NCBI GenBank assembly: GCA_038257155.1
Contig: JBBSJP010000007.1
Location: forward strand, 91,399-155,398
DNA: 64,000 nt
Direction: 5' to 3'
Origin: JANJTY01 sp038257155
GTDB lineage: Bacteria; Pseudomonadota; Gammaproteobacteria; Xanthomonadales; Xanthomonadaceae
Each line of letters opens with the position of its first letter. The first letter of the stretch is position 1. Below, one piece after another: positions 15,618 to 23,397 of the stretch. The position numbers were made by a program, and so were the translations under genes. The notes below the pieces were generated by a model. That model saw only the letters and a program-made list of their open reading frames with translations. It was not told the DNA's origin and made no database searches.

Positions 15618-15856
15618 AACCTAGATTCCGCAGTTGACCGCTCTCCGCTTCGCCCAACGAATTGATATGTTAGAGATTTACCAGCCTTTCCGACCACGCC
15701 CGAAAGGTGAGGGCCGCTACGCACCCGATAGCACGCCTGACCGGCCGCCTGGCTGCGTTGCTTCTCCTTGCAGGTGGCCAACCTGCGCGTCGTCGCGCCT
15801 TGCCAGTCAACCGGCCAGGCGCACTCTCGGGCACGTCCAACTGCGGAATCTAGGTT
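15618..15856. mobile_element. MITE-like element with 19-bp perfect terminal inverted repeats
   Basis: AACCTAGATTCCGCAGTTG at 15618-15636 is repeated exactly in inverted orientation at 15838-15856, enclosing 201 bases with no gene. The element fills the whole gap between cyoE (its stop begins at the last base) and the SCO gene. No target-site duplication is obvious, and no second copy occurs in the window. It may be a non-autonomous transposon or a hairpin processing element within the operon mRNA. Confidence 0.6.
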
Positions 15857-16752
15857 CATCGCAGCAACGTGTCGACGCAGGCGCCAATCAGAAGCAGGCT
15901 CAGTTGCAGCAGCGACGCCAGGAAACAGGAGATCGCCGTGTGCCGATCCGGCCTGCGACTGAGAGCCAGTGCCTTGGCCAGGAAGTACAGCCCACCGACG
16001 GCCGCGCTCACGAAGTAAATCGGCCCGGCACCGACCAGCACCGGCAGACCGGATGCAATCACCAGCAACACGGTCGAGAACAGTACGACGCGTGCAGACC
16101 GACGTACGCCCATCACCACCGGCAGCATCGGAATACCGGCAGAGCGATATTCGCGATGGTATGCGATGGCCAGACTCCAGAAATGCGGCGGCGTCCAGAG
16201 GAACAGGATGAGGGCCAGGATGGCGCCTTGGGCGCCAATCTCCGGCTGTACCGCTGCGGCTCCCGCCAGGACTGCACAGCTGCCCGCAAGTCCGCCCACC
16301 ACGATGTTCCAGGCCGAGCGCCGCTTCAGCACGACCGTGTAGACGATGGCGTAGATGAAGGCTCCGAGAAACACGAACAGCGCGGAAACCCAGTTCAATA
16401 CCCAGGCAGCTGTACCGACGGCTGCAACCAGCATGCCGGCCATAAGCCAGAGCCATCCCGATGAGGCCCGCAGGCGGCCGCTGGCGAACGCCCGCTCGCG
16501 GGTGCGCAGCATGTGTCGATCCGAGTCGCGCTCGAAGTACTGATTGAAGGCCCCGGCGCTGCCCGAGGCGACAAGCGTCGACAAGGCCAGTACCACCAGC
16601 TCGATCCACCCGGGTCGCGGACCCGGCGTCACCAGCATGCCCACGATGGCCGTGAGCATGATCAGGCTGCCAATGCGCAGTTTGAACAGACTGAGGACCA
16701 TCCGTACCTGCACCGGCAGGCTGACTTGAATGGCTGAAGCTGCGGTATTCAT
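15856..16752 (-). CDS. cyoE: Protoheme IX farnesyltransferase (heme O synthase)
   Basis: The start ATG 16752 sits 8 bases after GAGGAG; an ATG at 16758 is too close to that site. The 298-residue, roughly nine-helix UbiA-superfamily enzyme has the family motifs: AGAFNQYFERDSDRHM (Asp-rich, Mg-prenyl diphosphate), NIVVGGLAGSCAVLAGAAA, LFLWTPPHFWSLAIAYHREY and AGIPMLPVVMG. It adds a farnesyl group to heme B to make heme O, the substrate of the CtaA encoded at 19863. Its position inside the heme-copper operon suggests at least one of the subunits I needs heme O or A. Confidence 0.93.
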   Translation of the reverse strand: MNTAASAIQVSLPVQVRMVLSLFKLRIGSLIMLTAIVGMLVTPGPRPGWIELVVLALSTLVASGSAGAFNQYFERDSDRHMLRTRERAFASGRLRASSGWLWLMAGMLVAAVGTAAWVLNWVSALFVFLGAFIYAIVYTVVLKRRSAWNIVVGGLAGSCAVLAGAAAVQPEIGAQGAILALILFLWTPPHFWSLAIAYHREYRSAGIPMLPVVMGVRRSARVVLFSTVLLVIASGLPVLVGAGPIYFVSAAVGGLYFLAKALALSRRPDRHTAISCFLASLLQLSLLLIGACVDTLLR

Positions 16753-16841
16753 CAGCATTGCTCCTCAGCTGGGCAGACACCCCGCACCGTCGGCTGCTTC
16801 AGCAAACGACTACGACGCACCATTGCAGCAAACGCGAAACA

Positions 16842-18542
16842 TCAGCTCAGGCCCCACAGGGTCGAGAGGTACTTCCAGTTGACGAAGTAGTAAAGAATGA
16901 ACGAGACCAGAAAGATCATCGCCAGCACGAAGGTGCCTGGAGCAGCGAAGCCCAGTGATCCATAGCTTTGCACTGCGATGTTCGGTGCAGTCGGTGGCAC
17001 GGGTGTCGGCGAGCTGCTGGCTTGTCCCGGCTCCAGCTTCTTGCCCCACAGCAGCGAGCCAACGGTGATGTAGATGTAGATCGCACCACCGATGATCGAT
17101 GCGATGCCGGCGACACCCACCATGCCCATCATCAGGTAGGCAGCGCCCGGCCACTCATAGGCCATCGCCGCACCACTGAATGCCATATCCCAGTGGCGCC
17201 TGGAAACGCCGAGCGTGCCGGCACCCATCATCACCAGGCAGAAAAAGTACATCGACAGCCCGAACAGGTAGGGCTGCCACCTGGCCAGCCCGGGATTGAT
17301 CATCTCGCGCTTGAACAGCACGGGAATCAGGAAATAGGTCAGCGCCATGAACGACAGCGTGGTGCCGATCACCACGGTGGCGTGAAAATGACCTGGCACG
17401 TAGATCGTGTTGTGGATGATCATGTTCAACTGCTCGGTACCCATCATCACGCCCGAGATGCCGCCGAGGAAGCCGAAGCCGATGATGGAAATGAACACCG
17501 CAGAAAACACCGGGTTGCCCCAGGGTGCCTTGCGCAGCCACTCGAACAGACCCTTGTTGTAGCCGCGTTGCCGCTGGGCAACCTCCATTGCACCCGGGAT
17601 GGTGAGCCCGTGGATCATCGAGGCCAGCACGGCGAAATACATGAAGTAGCTGGTGTTGACCACTTTCCACTCGGTGGAGACGCCAGGATCTGCGAGGAGG
17701 TGGTGGGCGCTGGCGAGCTGCAGGAACAGGATGTACAGCAGGAAGGCGCCACGACTTACGCGTTCCGACATGGGGCGCGCGCCGAATACTATGGCCGCGA
17801 CGGCGTACCAGATCGAAATGTGCACCGCCACATTGATCTGCTGCGAGGAATGTCCGAAAGCCCACCAGATCGTGCGATAGATCAGTGGATCAACCCTGTC
17901 GATCACGCCGATTGAAAGCAGATACGTGGGCACCAGGATGATCGCGCCCGAGACGATGGTAAACACCGCGATGATGCATGCGGTGATGGCACCAAAGGTC
18001 ACCAGCGGCACCGATCCCTGATAGGTTTTCTCCTGCTTGGCGATCACCAGCGTGCCAAGAAAGATGAAGCAGGCGATCAAGGCACCGACCGCGAACAGGA
18101 TCAGTCCAAGATAGAACGACGGCGCCGCCATCATCGGAACGTAGGAGGTCATCATGACGCTGGATGCGCCCTGGTAGACCGCGTAGTTGTTCATCACCGC
18201 ACCCACGATCATGAGCACGAAAGCCGCCCAGGCCAGGCGTGGCGTCGCCAGTCGACAGCGCAGCAGGGTCGAGGAGCAGAAGTAGAGCACCGCCATCTCG
18301 AAGAAGATGATCCAGAAGATCAGCATGTCGATGCCATGTGCGGTCAGCACCTGGTAAAACGTGTCGGCCTCAAGCCAGTGCACGGCTGGCCAACGCGTCA
18401 GTACGACTCCAACGGCGAGAATGCCGCCAAGCAGCAGGAACAGCACTGCGGCGACGGCATTGGCCATCATCAGCCTTTCTGCTTGGGTCTCGAATTGCAG
18501 GCCCGAACGTGGGCAGATCCGGTAGGTGGTTGCATGCGACAT
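16842..18542 (-). CDS. Heme-copper oxidoreductase subunit I, B-type with Gln for the active-site Tyr; putative NO reductase
   Basis: ATG 18542 follows AAGGGGC. The 566-residue, about 13-helix protein keeps every metal ligand: H69 (LTAHGIDML), H231 for CuB (FGHSSQQIN), the CuB pair H280-H281 (ASAHHLLADPG), and H385/H387 (IYVPGHFHATV). The HHxxADPG and VPGHFH forms point to the B family. However, the Tyr expected four residues after H231, cross-linked to CuB His in oxygen reductases, is Gln235. Loss of this Tyr is typical of NO reductases. Together with CuA subunit II and SenC this resembles NorSY/sNOR-type enzymes known in nitrifiers. Function as NO reductase is strong inference only. Confidence 0.85.
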   Translation of the reverse strand: MSHATTYRICPRSGLQFETQAERLMMANAVAAVLFLLLGGILAVGVVLTRWPAVHWLEADTFYQVLTAHGIDMLIFWIIFFEMAVLYFCSSTLLRCRLATPRLAWAAFVLMIVGAVMNNYAVYQGASSVMMTSYVPMMAAPSFYLGLILFAVGALIACFIFLGTLVIAKQEKTYQGSVPLVTFGAITACIIAVFTIVSGAIILVPTYLLSIGVIDRVDPLIYRTIWWAFGHSSQQINVAVHISIWYAVAAIVFGARPMSERVSRGAFLLYILFLQLASAHHLLADPGVSTEWKVVNTSYFMYFAVLASMIHGLTIPGAMEVAQRQRGYNKGLFEWLRKAPWGNPVFSAVFISIIGFGFLGGISGVMMGTEQLNMIIHNTIYVPGHFHATVVIGTTLSFMALTYFLIPVLFKREMINPGLARWQPYLFGLSMYFFCLVMMGAGTLGVSRRHWDMAFSGAAMAYEWPGAAYLMMGMVGVAGIASIIGGAIYIYITVGSLLWGKKLEPGQASSSPTPVPPTAPNIAVQSYGSLGFAAPGTFVLAMIFLVSFILYYFVNWKYLSTLWGLS

Positions 18543-18554
18543 GACTAGCGCCCC

Positions 18555-19094
18555 TTATTTGACGTAGATGCGACCGACCATCATGTGATGGCCGATACCG
18601 CAGTACTCGTTGCAGACCACGGAGTAGGTTCCCGCTTGGTTGGGCGTCACCGTCAAGACATGCTCATAGCCCGGCACAACCTGGATGTTGATGTTGGCGG
18701 GCTGCAGCGAGAAGCCGTGGTTGTAGTCCATCGAGGTCAGATGCAGGCGGTAGCTCTGGTCTTTCTCGAGCTCGAGAATCGGCCAGAAATTCCATAAGCG
18801 CGCGATCAGGTAGACGTCACTACCCGGCGGCGGGGCAACGACCGGAACCTGCATATCGGTCTCGGTACGCACCGTATACTCGTCGACCATTTGCTGGGTC
18901 TTCGCGGCAAATGCTTCAGGCGTCGTGCGATAGGTCTCGGTCGAGAGGTTCTGTTTGCCGTAGACATGCCAGAGCACCATCATCGCGAACATGATCATGC
19001 ACCAGACGAAGGCGATGGCGATCCATGTCCCTTCAACACGATCCAACGGGTGCTTCCACCAGAGTCTGTCGGCAGGAGGCAGTAATGCGGTCAT
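18555..19094 (-). CDS. Heme-copper oxidoreductase subunit II with CuA site
   Basis: ATG 19094 follows AGGGGA. The 179 residues have one N-terminal membrane helix (about 23-43) and a periplasmic cupredoxin domain. The CuA ligands are all present: H126 (SMDYNHGFSL), C161, E163, C165, H169 and M172 (CNEYCGIGHHMM). This is the short, single-helix form seen in B-type enzymes rather than the two-helix mitochondrial type. It takes electrons from a periplasmic carrier, possibly the HiPIP at 10417 or a cytochrome c, and passes them to the hemes of the 16842-18542 subunit encoded 12 bases downstream. Confidence 0.92.
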   Translation of the reverse strand: MTALLPPADRLWWKHPLDRVEGTWIAIAFVWCMIMFAMMVLWHVYGKQNLSTETYRTTPEAFAAKTQQMVDEYTVRTETDMQVPVVAPPPGSDVYLIARLWNFWPILELEKDQSYRLHLTSMDYNHGFSLQPANINIQVVPGYEHVLTVTPNQAGTYSVVCNEYCGIGHHMMVGRIYVK

Positions 19095-19103
19095 GGTTTT
19101 CCC

Positions 19104-19352
19104 CTAGCGGTGGATCTGTCCAAGCGGGCAGTGAAATGGGTCGTAGGATGGTGTTGACGGAGCGCGTCTGGCGACGGCTTGTATTGCAAGTGCGAGCAGC
19201 GCGATCAGTGCGCCCAGTGGCAGGATGCTTGCCATAAGCTCGCATCCGCTCATGAGCCACGAAGCCGTGGCATAGTCGATCCAGCCAGTGTCCAGCGGCC
19301 CGGCGGAAAGCATCCAGGGCATGGAATCGGCAGGCGGCATAATCTCGGGCAT
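19104..19352 (-). CDS. Small single-helix membrane protein, heme-copper operon
   Basis: Eighty-two residues from ATG 19352, ending 9 bases before subunit II. One membrane helix (SILPLGALIALLALAIQAVA, about residues 42-61) is preceded by a segment rich in Met/Pro/Trp and followed by RRAPSTPSYDPFHCPLG. I recognise no family. Placement just before subunits II and I suggests an accessory subunit or assembly factor. Its one Cys and one His in the tail could matter for copper handling, but this is speculation. Confidence 0.6.
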   Translation of the reverse strand: MPEIMPPADSMPWMLSAGPLDTGWIDYATASWLMSGCELMASILPLGALIALLALAIQAVARRAPSTPSYDPFHCPLGQIHR

Positions 19353-19394
19353 CGTGCTGGACTCCTGCGTGCTGGCGCCGATCGGCTGCGTTCG

Positions 19395-19556
19395 CTATGG
19401 CGCAAGTGGAATCATGAGGATGTCGATCACGCCCCACAGCGTGTAGACGACCATCGGAATCAGCACCCCGAGAAACAGCAGCAGAAACGGGTTGTCGAGC
19501 AGCTTCTGCATGAACGGAATCGGATCCTCGGGATCGTACGGTTGTTGGTTGCTCAC
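19395..19556 (-). CDS. Small membrane protein, first gene of the heme-copper operon
   Basis: GTG 19556 is preceded by AAGGGGAAATGCC, an excellent ribosome-binding site, giving 53 residues (MSNQQPYDPEDPIPFMQKLL ...). One helix (NPFLLLFLGVLIPMVVYTLW) fills the middle. Small one-helix subunits of this sort are common in B-type heme-copper enzymes (the ba3 subunit IIa). The frame extends to 19664, but that part has no start signal. Transcription probably begins upstream, where an FNR/Dnr-type site lies at 19742. Confidence 0.65.
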   Translation of the reverse strand: MSNQQPYDPEDPIPFMQKLLDNPFLLLFLGVLIPMVVYTLWGVIDILMIPLAP

Positions 19557-19741
19557 GGCATTTCCCCTTGCCTTCTTGGCCTTGCGGCACCGTCGTCGAT
19601 GAGTGCACACCCCTTCGTGCAACTCGCTTGGCAGCACCGTGATCCGGTGCTTGAAGGCCGTCACAATCGACCTTGCTCAGACCCGACTGCGTATCGCGGA
19701 TCCGCGTGTAGAGATTTGCTGCTTCTCGGCAGGAACTGTCC

Positions 19742-19755
19742 TTGACCTGTGTCAA
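19742..19755. promoter_or_regulatory. FNR/Dnr-type site between the heme-copper operon and ctaA
   Basis: TTGACCTGTGTCAA, a symmetric TTGAC-N4-GTCAA match (two changes from TTGAT-N4-ATCAA, one in each half). It lies in the 306-base gap between the leftward operon (start 19556) and rightward ctaA (start 19863) and could serve either or both. The rest of that gap holds nothing else I can identify. Confidence 0.65.
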
Positions 19756-19862
19756 CCCGAGGCGAAATTTTGCCCATCGCGATGCGTGGTTTGGCCCCAG
19801 CGCTGGCCTGCCTTCGCTAGCATGTCGCGATGCACTGGGGCATGTCGTGAGAGGTCGTCCAG

Positions 19863-20996
19863 ATGTCCATGCGATCGCAAAACGTTGGTTCCGATGAGCG
19901 TGCCGTAGGGCGCTGGCTGCTGAGCTGTTGCGTTGTGCTGCTTGCCCTGATCATGCTCGGCGGCGCAACCCGCTTGACCGAGTCAGGTCTTTCAATCGTT
20001 GACTGGAAGCCAGTAACGGGCATCGTGCCGCCATGGACTGATGCCGAGTGGGCCGACGAGTTCGAACGCTATCGGGAGAGTCCCCAGTACCGCCTGGTCA
20101 ATCGAGGCATGTCACTCGATGACTTCAGGATGATCTACGGATTCGAGTACGCCCATCGGCTGCTGGCGCGTCTGCTTGGCCTTGTGTTCGCCTTGCCGCT
20201 CCTGTGGTTCTGGTGGCGTGGCCGTTTGCCGGTGGCGACGCAGGGCGCACTGGCAGGCATCCTGCTGCTCGGCGCCTTGCAGGGCTATATGGGCTGGTAC
20301 ATGGTCAAGAGTGGACTGGTCGACATGCCACGCGTCAGCCCATTCCGGCTCGCCGCCCATCTTGGCCTTGCACTGATCATCTACACGTGGATGTTCCGGC
20401 TCGGAATTGGTTTGCTGTGGCCAAGGAGCACGCAAATCTCGCCACACGATGCTGCCTTGCGAGGCTTCTGCAAGGGCCTGATGTTGCTTCTCGCAGTGAC
20501 CATTGTTTACGGCGCATTCGTGGCCGGGCATCGCGCCGGGCATGGCTTCAACACCTTTCCGCTGATGAATGGAAAGTGGGTGCCTGATGGTTTGTGGGCC
20601 CTGCAGCCCGGCTGGCGGAACCTGCTGGAGAACAACATCACCCTGCAGTTTGCGCATCGCTGTCTGGCGATTGGCGTGCTTGCATGGGTGTGGTGGGGCT
20701 GGGTGAGCATGCGATTCAGGCTCACTGATCGCAGCCAACGTATTGCATTCGATGTGCTGGCCGGAACCAGCCTGTTGCAGGTCGCGCTGGGTATCGCCAC
20801 CTTGCTCGCGGTCGTACCAGTGAGTCTCGGAACCCTGCATCAGGGCGGCGCGGTGCTGCTGCTGAGCTCGCTGCTGCTGCTGTCGAGCCGCTGCCGTCGA
20901 CTGCCCCGGGAATGCGTGCTTCAGAGCGAAGCGCGGCCGCCTGCAGCAGGTGTGCAGTATGCATTCACGGATCGAGGTGTTGGCGAAGGGCGGTGA
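19863..20996 (+). CDS. ctaA: Heme A synthase (CtaA/COX15)
   Basis: Starts at ATG 19863 (a second ATG lies at 19869). The 377-residue, eight-helix protein shows the paired heme-binding His segments of the longer proteobacterial type: FEYAHRLLARLLGL, FRLAAHLGLALII, LQFAHRCLAIGVL and GTLHQGGAVLLL, plus the N-terminal GGATRLTESGLSIVDWKPV and QGYMGWYMVKSGL signatures. It oxidises the C8 methyl of heme O to make heme A. This implies that a neighbouring heme-copper enzyme carries heme A or a derivative. The 3' end overlaps the convergent SCO gene by 32 bases. Confidence 0.93.
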   Translation: MSMRSQNVGSDERAVGRWLLSCCVVLLALIMLGGATRLTESGLSIVDWKPVTGIVPPWTDAEWADEFERYRESPQYRLVNRGMSLDDFRMIYGFEYAHRLLARLLGLVFALPLLWFWWRGRLPVATQGALAGILLLGALQGYMGWYMVKSGLVDMPRVSPFRLAAHLGLALIIYTWMFRLGIGLLWPRSTQISPHDAALRGFCKGLMLLLAVTIVYGAFVAGHRAGHGFNTFPLMNGKWVPDGLWALQPGWRNLLENNITLQFAHRCLAIGVLAWVWWGWVSMRFRLTDRSQRIAFDVLAGTSLLQVALGIATLLAVVPVSLGTLHQGGAVLLLSSLLLLSSRCRRLPRECVLQSEARPPAAGVQYAFTDRGVGEGR

Positions 20997-21621
20997 ACAT
21001 GCTGGCCATGCTGGCTGGTTCGTGGGGTGCGGGAAGTGCAGCGACAAGCCGTCCCTGCGGATCGATGACAAACACCGAGGTGGTGTGTTCGAACTGGGTT
21101 CGTCCGCGGTCGTCCACGACGCGCTCGTAGTGCGCGGACATGCTGCGTGCCAACTTGGAGATTTCACTTTCAGGCCCGCTTAGCCCCAGGAAGGCCGGGT
21201 CGAAAAAGGCCAGATAGCTCAGCGTTGCCGCGGGACTGTCGTGGGCCGGGTCGACCGTGACGAAGACAAACTGGTACTGATCGGCAGCCGGGTTTTCGCT
21301 GATCAGCAGGTGACGAAACGCTCGCATTCTCTCCAGCGTGGTTGGGCAGACGTCCGGACACTGGAGGAACCCAAAAAACACAAAACTCCATGTGCCGGAG
21401 AACGACGCTGGCGCAAATGGCTTTCCGTGTTGGGTCTGCAGCTGAAAGGGCCCAATCGGATGCGCTGCGGGCCAGATAATGCCTTCGATCTCTTGTGGCG
21501 GGGCTCTCCAACTGGGGTGGCTGAGGCGCACCGTCCACGCAAACAGGACGACCAACAGCACGCTGAATGCGGCAACGATGTTGAGGATCAGGGCGAGGCG
21601 GTGCGACTTTTTTTGCGACAT
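20965..21621 (-). CDS. SCO1/SenC/PrrC copper chaperone
   Basis: ATG 21621 (MSQKKSHRLA) gives 218 residues: one N-terminal membrane anchor (about 9-30) and a periplasmic thioredoxin-like domain with the copper site C88PDVC92 (FLQCPDVCPTT) and His179 (QFEHTTSVF). It is a typical-length SCO protein, probably loading or reducing the CuA site of the subunit II at 18555-19094. It is the second SCO gene in the region. A near-consensus FNR-type site lies 75 nt upstream. It runs against ctaA and the coding ends overlap. Confidence 0.92.
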   Translation of the reverse strand: MSQKKSHRLALILNIVAAFSVLLVVLFAWTVRLSHPSWRAPPQEIEGIIWPAAHPIGPFQLQTQHGKPFAPASFSGTWSFVFFGFLQCPDVCPTTLERMRAFRHLLISENPAADQYQFVFVTVDPAHDSPAATLSYLAFFDPAFLGLSGPESEISKLARSMSAHYERVVDDRGRTQFEHTTSVFVIDPQGRLVAALPAPHEPASMASMFTALRQHLDP

Positions 21622-21689
21622 GGCAGTTCCCCGGATCGAGCGCAGTGGCAACCCGCAGGCCACCATCGCTGCGGCAGTGATGCGCTGCC

Positions 21690-21703
21690 TTGATCTGGGT
21701 CAG
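21690..21703 (-). promoter_or_regulatory. Near-consensus FNR/Dnr-type site of the SCO gene
   Basis: TTGATCTGGGTCAG, two changes from TTGAT-N4-ATCAA in one half only; the centre is 75 nt upstream of ATG 21621. It is paired with the perfect site at 21770 in the same divergent gap. Confidence 0.5.
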
Positions 21704-21769
21704 GTGCGCGGCCGCCGAGGCGGCGCGAGCCTGCTTGAGTCGAGCCCACTTGCTGCGCAGCAAAAGCCC

Positions 21770-21783
21770 TTGATGTCCATCAA
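21770..21783 (+). promoter_or_regulatory. Perfect FNR/Dnr-type site before the DUF420 gene
   Basis: TTGATGTCCATCAA fits the consensus TTGAT-N4-ATCAA exactly. The centre is 77 nt upstream of ATG 21854. Confidence 0.75.
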
Positions 21784-21853
21784 GGACAGATCCACCAGAC
21801 GCCGGCAGAATCACGACCAGCAATCCAAACCCCGCCCACAGGTCGTCCGGTCG

Positions 21854-22276
21854 ATGGAGCTTGCCAACACGCTTCCCCACCTCAACGCGGTACTCAACTG
21901 CACCGCTGCATGGCTGCTGGTGGTTGGAAGGATGCGCATTGCGCGCGGCGACGTCGAAGCGCATCGCCGTGCCATGATCGCAGCCTTGGCCGTGTCCGCA
22001 TTGTTCCTGGTCTCGTACCTCGCCTACCACGCGACTTCGCCGATCTATCTCTTCCGCGGGCAGGGCGGCATCAGATATTTCTACTACGCCCTGCTGATCA
22101 GCCACGTCGTGCTGGCTGCCTTGTCATTGCCGCTGATCCTGGCGACCGCCTGGCTGGGTTTTCAGCGCAGGATTCCCTCGCATCCGCGGCTGGCTCGCTG
22201 GAGTTTTCCGATCTGGATGTACGTGTCGTTGTCCGGCGTATTGGTCTACCTGATGTTGTATCAGTTCAATCCCTGA
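21854..22276 (+). CDS. DUF420 membrane protein (CtaM-like oxidase assembly factor)
   Basis: ATG 21854 (MELANTLPHLNAVLN) gives 140 residues with four helices. HLNAVLNCTAAWLLVVGR, AHRRAMIAALAVSALFLVSY, YHATSP and YFYYALLISHVVLAALSLPL are typical of DUF420, whose Bacillus member CtaM (YozB) is needed for assembly of a heme-copper oxidase. The conserved membrane His residues may bind heme. Located between SCO and ubiU and carrying its own perfect FNR-type site, it is likely a maturation factor for the heme-copper enzymes of this region. Confidence 0.85.
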   Translation: MELANTLPHLNAVLNCTAAWLLVVGRMRIARGDVEAHRRAMIAALAVSALFLVSYLAYHATSPIYLFRGQGGIRYFYYALLISHVVLAALSLPLILATAWLGFQRRIPSHPRLARWSFPIWMYVSLSGVLVYLMLYQFNP

Positions 22277-22324
22277 TCGCGGGTCTTCTCCGGGCCGGAA
22301 GACAACGCGTTGTTCGGTCAGCGC

Positions 22325-22338
22325 TTGACCCCGATCAA
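22325..22338 (+). promoter_or_regulatory. FNR/Dnr-type site of ubiUV
   Basis: TTGACCCCGATCAA, one change from the consensus. The centre is 62.5 nt upstream of the ubiU ATG at 22394, the spacing of a class II site with a leader of about 20 nt. Confidence 0.7.
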
Positions 22339-22393
22339 GGACAGGGGAGGCTCGAGCCGCCAGCATCGCGTCGTTCCGCAGCGGAAGTCACCC

Positions 22394-23392
22394 ATGCAGC
22401 TCGTTTGTCCGGCCGGCAATCTGCCGTCCTTCAAGGCGGCCATCGACAACGGCGCCGATGCGATCTATGTCGGTTTCCGCGACCAGACCAATGCGCGCGC
22501 CTTTGCTGGCCTGAACTTCAATGAGGCCGAACTGCGTGAGGCGCGCAGCTATGCCAACGGGCGCGACCGCAAGCTCTACATCGCGCTCAACACCTATCCC
22601 GAAGCCGGGCGTCTGGCGCAGTGGTACGACGCGGTGGATCGCGCTGCCGAACTCGGTGCCGACGCCATCATCGCGGCCGAGCCGGCGGTGCTCGACTATG
22701 CCGCGCAGCGCCATCCCACTCTGGCTAGGCATCTTTCGGTGCAGGGCTCTGCCACCACACCGGCGGCGCTGCGCTGGTATTCCGAACGTTTTGCCGTCAC
22801 GCGCGCGGTGCTGCCGCGGGTGCTGGCCATCGCCCAGGTCGAGAGCCTGTGCGAAGCATCGCCGGTACCGCTGGAGGTGTTCGCCTTCGGCAGCCTCTGC
22901 ATCATGGTTGAAGGCCGCTGCCAGCTTTCAAGTTACGTCACCGGCGCCTCCCCCAACCGTCACGGCGTGTGCTCCCCCGCTCGCTTCGTGCGCTGGGAGG
23001 AGGCGCCGGGCGGCGTTCGCAGCGTGCGCCTCAACGGCCTGCTGATCGACCGGTTCGGCGAGCAGGAGGCAGCCGGCTATCCGACCGTTTGCAAGGGCCG
23101 CTACGCGGTCGGTCAGGACGTCTTTCATGCGCTGGAGGAACCAACCAGCCTGAATACCCTTGGCCTGCTGCCGCGCCTCATCACTGCCGGGGTGGTGGCG
23201 TTCAAGATCGAAGGCAGGCAGCGTGGTGTCGCCTACGTTTCGCAGGTGACGCGAGTCTGGCGCGAGGCACTTGATCGCTACGCCGCCGATCCAGATCGCT
23301 GGCTGCCACTGGCTGACTGGCAGAGCACCCTGGCCTCGCAGTCGGAAGGCCGCCAGACCACCCTCGGCCCTTACCACCGCGAATGGCATTGA
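22394..23392 (+). CDS. ubiU: O2-independent ubiquinone hydroxylation protein UbiU (U32 family)
   Basis: ATG 22394 gives 332 residues (MQLVCPAGNLPSFKAAIDNG). The four cluster Cys fall at 169, 176, 193 and 233 (SLCIMVEGRCQLSS ... GVCSPARF ... TVCKGRYAVG), almost the same positions as in E. coli UbiU, where they hold a [4Fe-4S] cluster. Although related to U32 peptidases, UbiU forms a heterodimer with UbiV and carries out the anaerobic ring hydroxylations of ubiquinone synthesis, using prephenate as oxygen donor. ubiV follows after five bases. The operon has its own FNR-type site, and the partner UbiT is at 3575-4462. Confidence 0.93.
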   Translation: MQLVCPAGNLPSFKAAIDNGADAIYVGFRDQTNARAFAGLNFNEAELREARSYANGRDRKLYIALNTYPEAGRLAQWYDAVDRAAELGADAIIAAEPAVLDYAAQRHPTLARHLSVQGSATTPAALRWYSERFAVTRAVLPRVLAIAQVESLCEASPVPLEVFAFGSLCIMVEGRCQLSSYVTGASPNRHGVCSPARFVRWEEAPGGVRSVRLNGLLIDRFGEQEAAGYPTVCKGRYAVGQDVFHALEEPTSLNTLGLLPRLITAGVVAFKIEGRQRGVAYVSQVTRVWREALDRYAADPDRWLPLADWQSTLASQSEGRQTTLGPYHREWH

Positions 23393-23397
23393 CTCCG

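Noticed and set aside
14690..16780. A 696-codon open frame covering SCO and cyoE
   Set aside because: Only the 15610-start part is the SCO protein. Upstream of that the frame crosses the inverted-repeat element and then runs out of frame with cyoE, whose own frame has the conserved prenyltransferase motifs.
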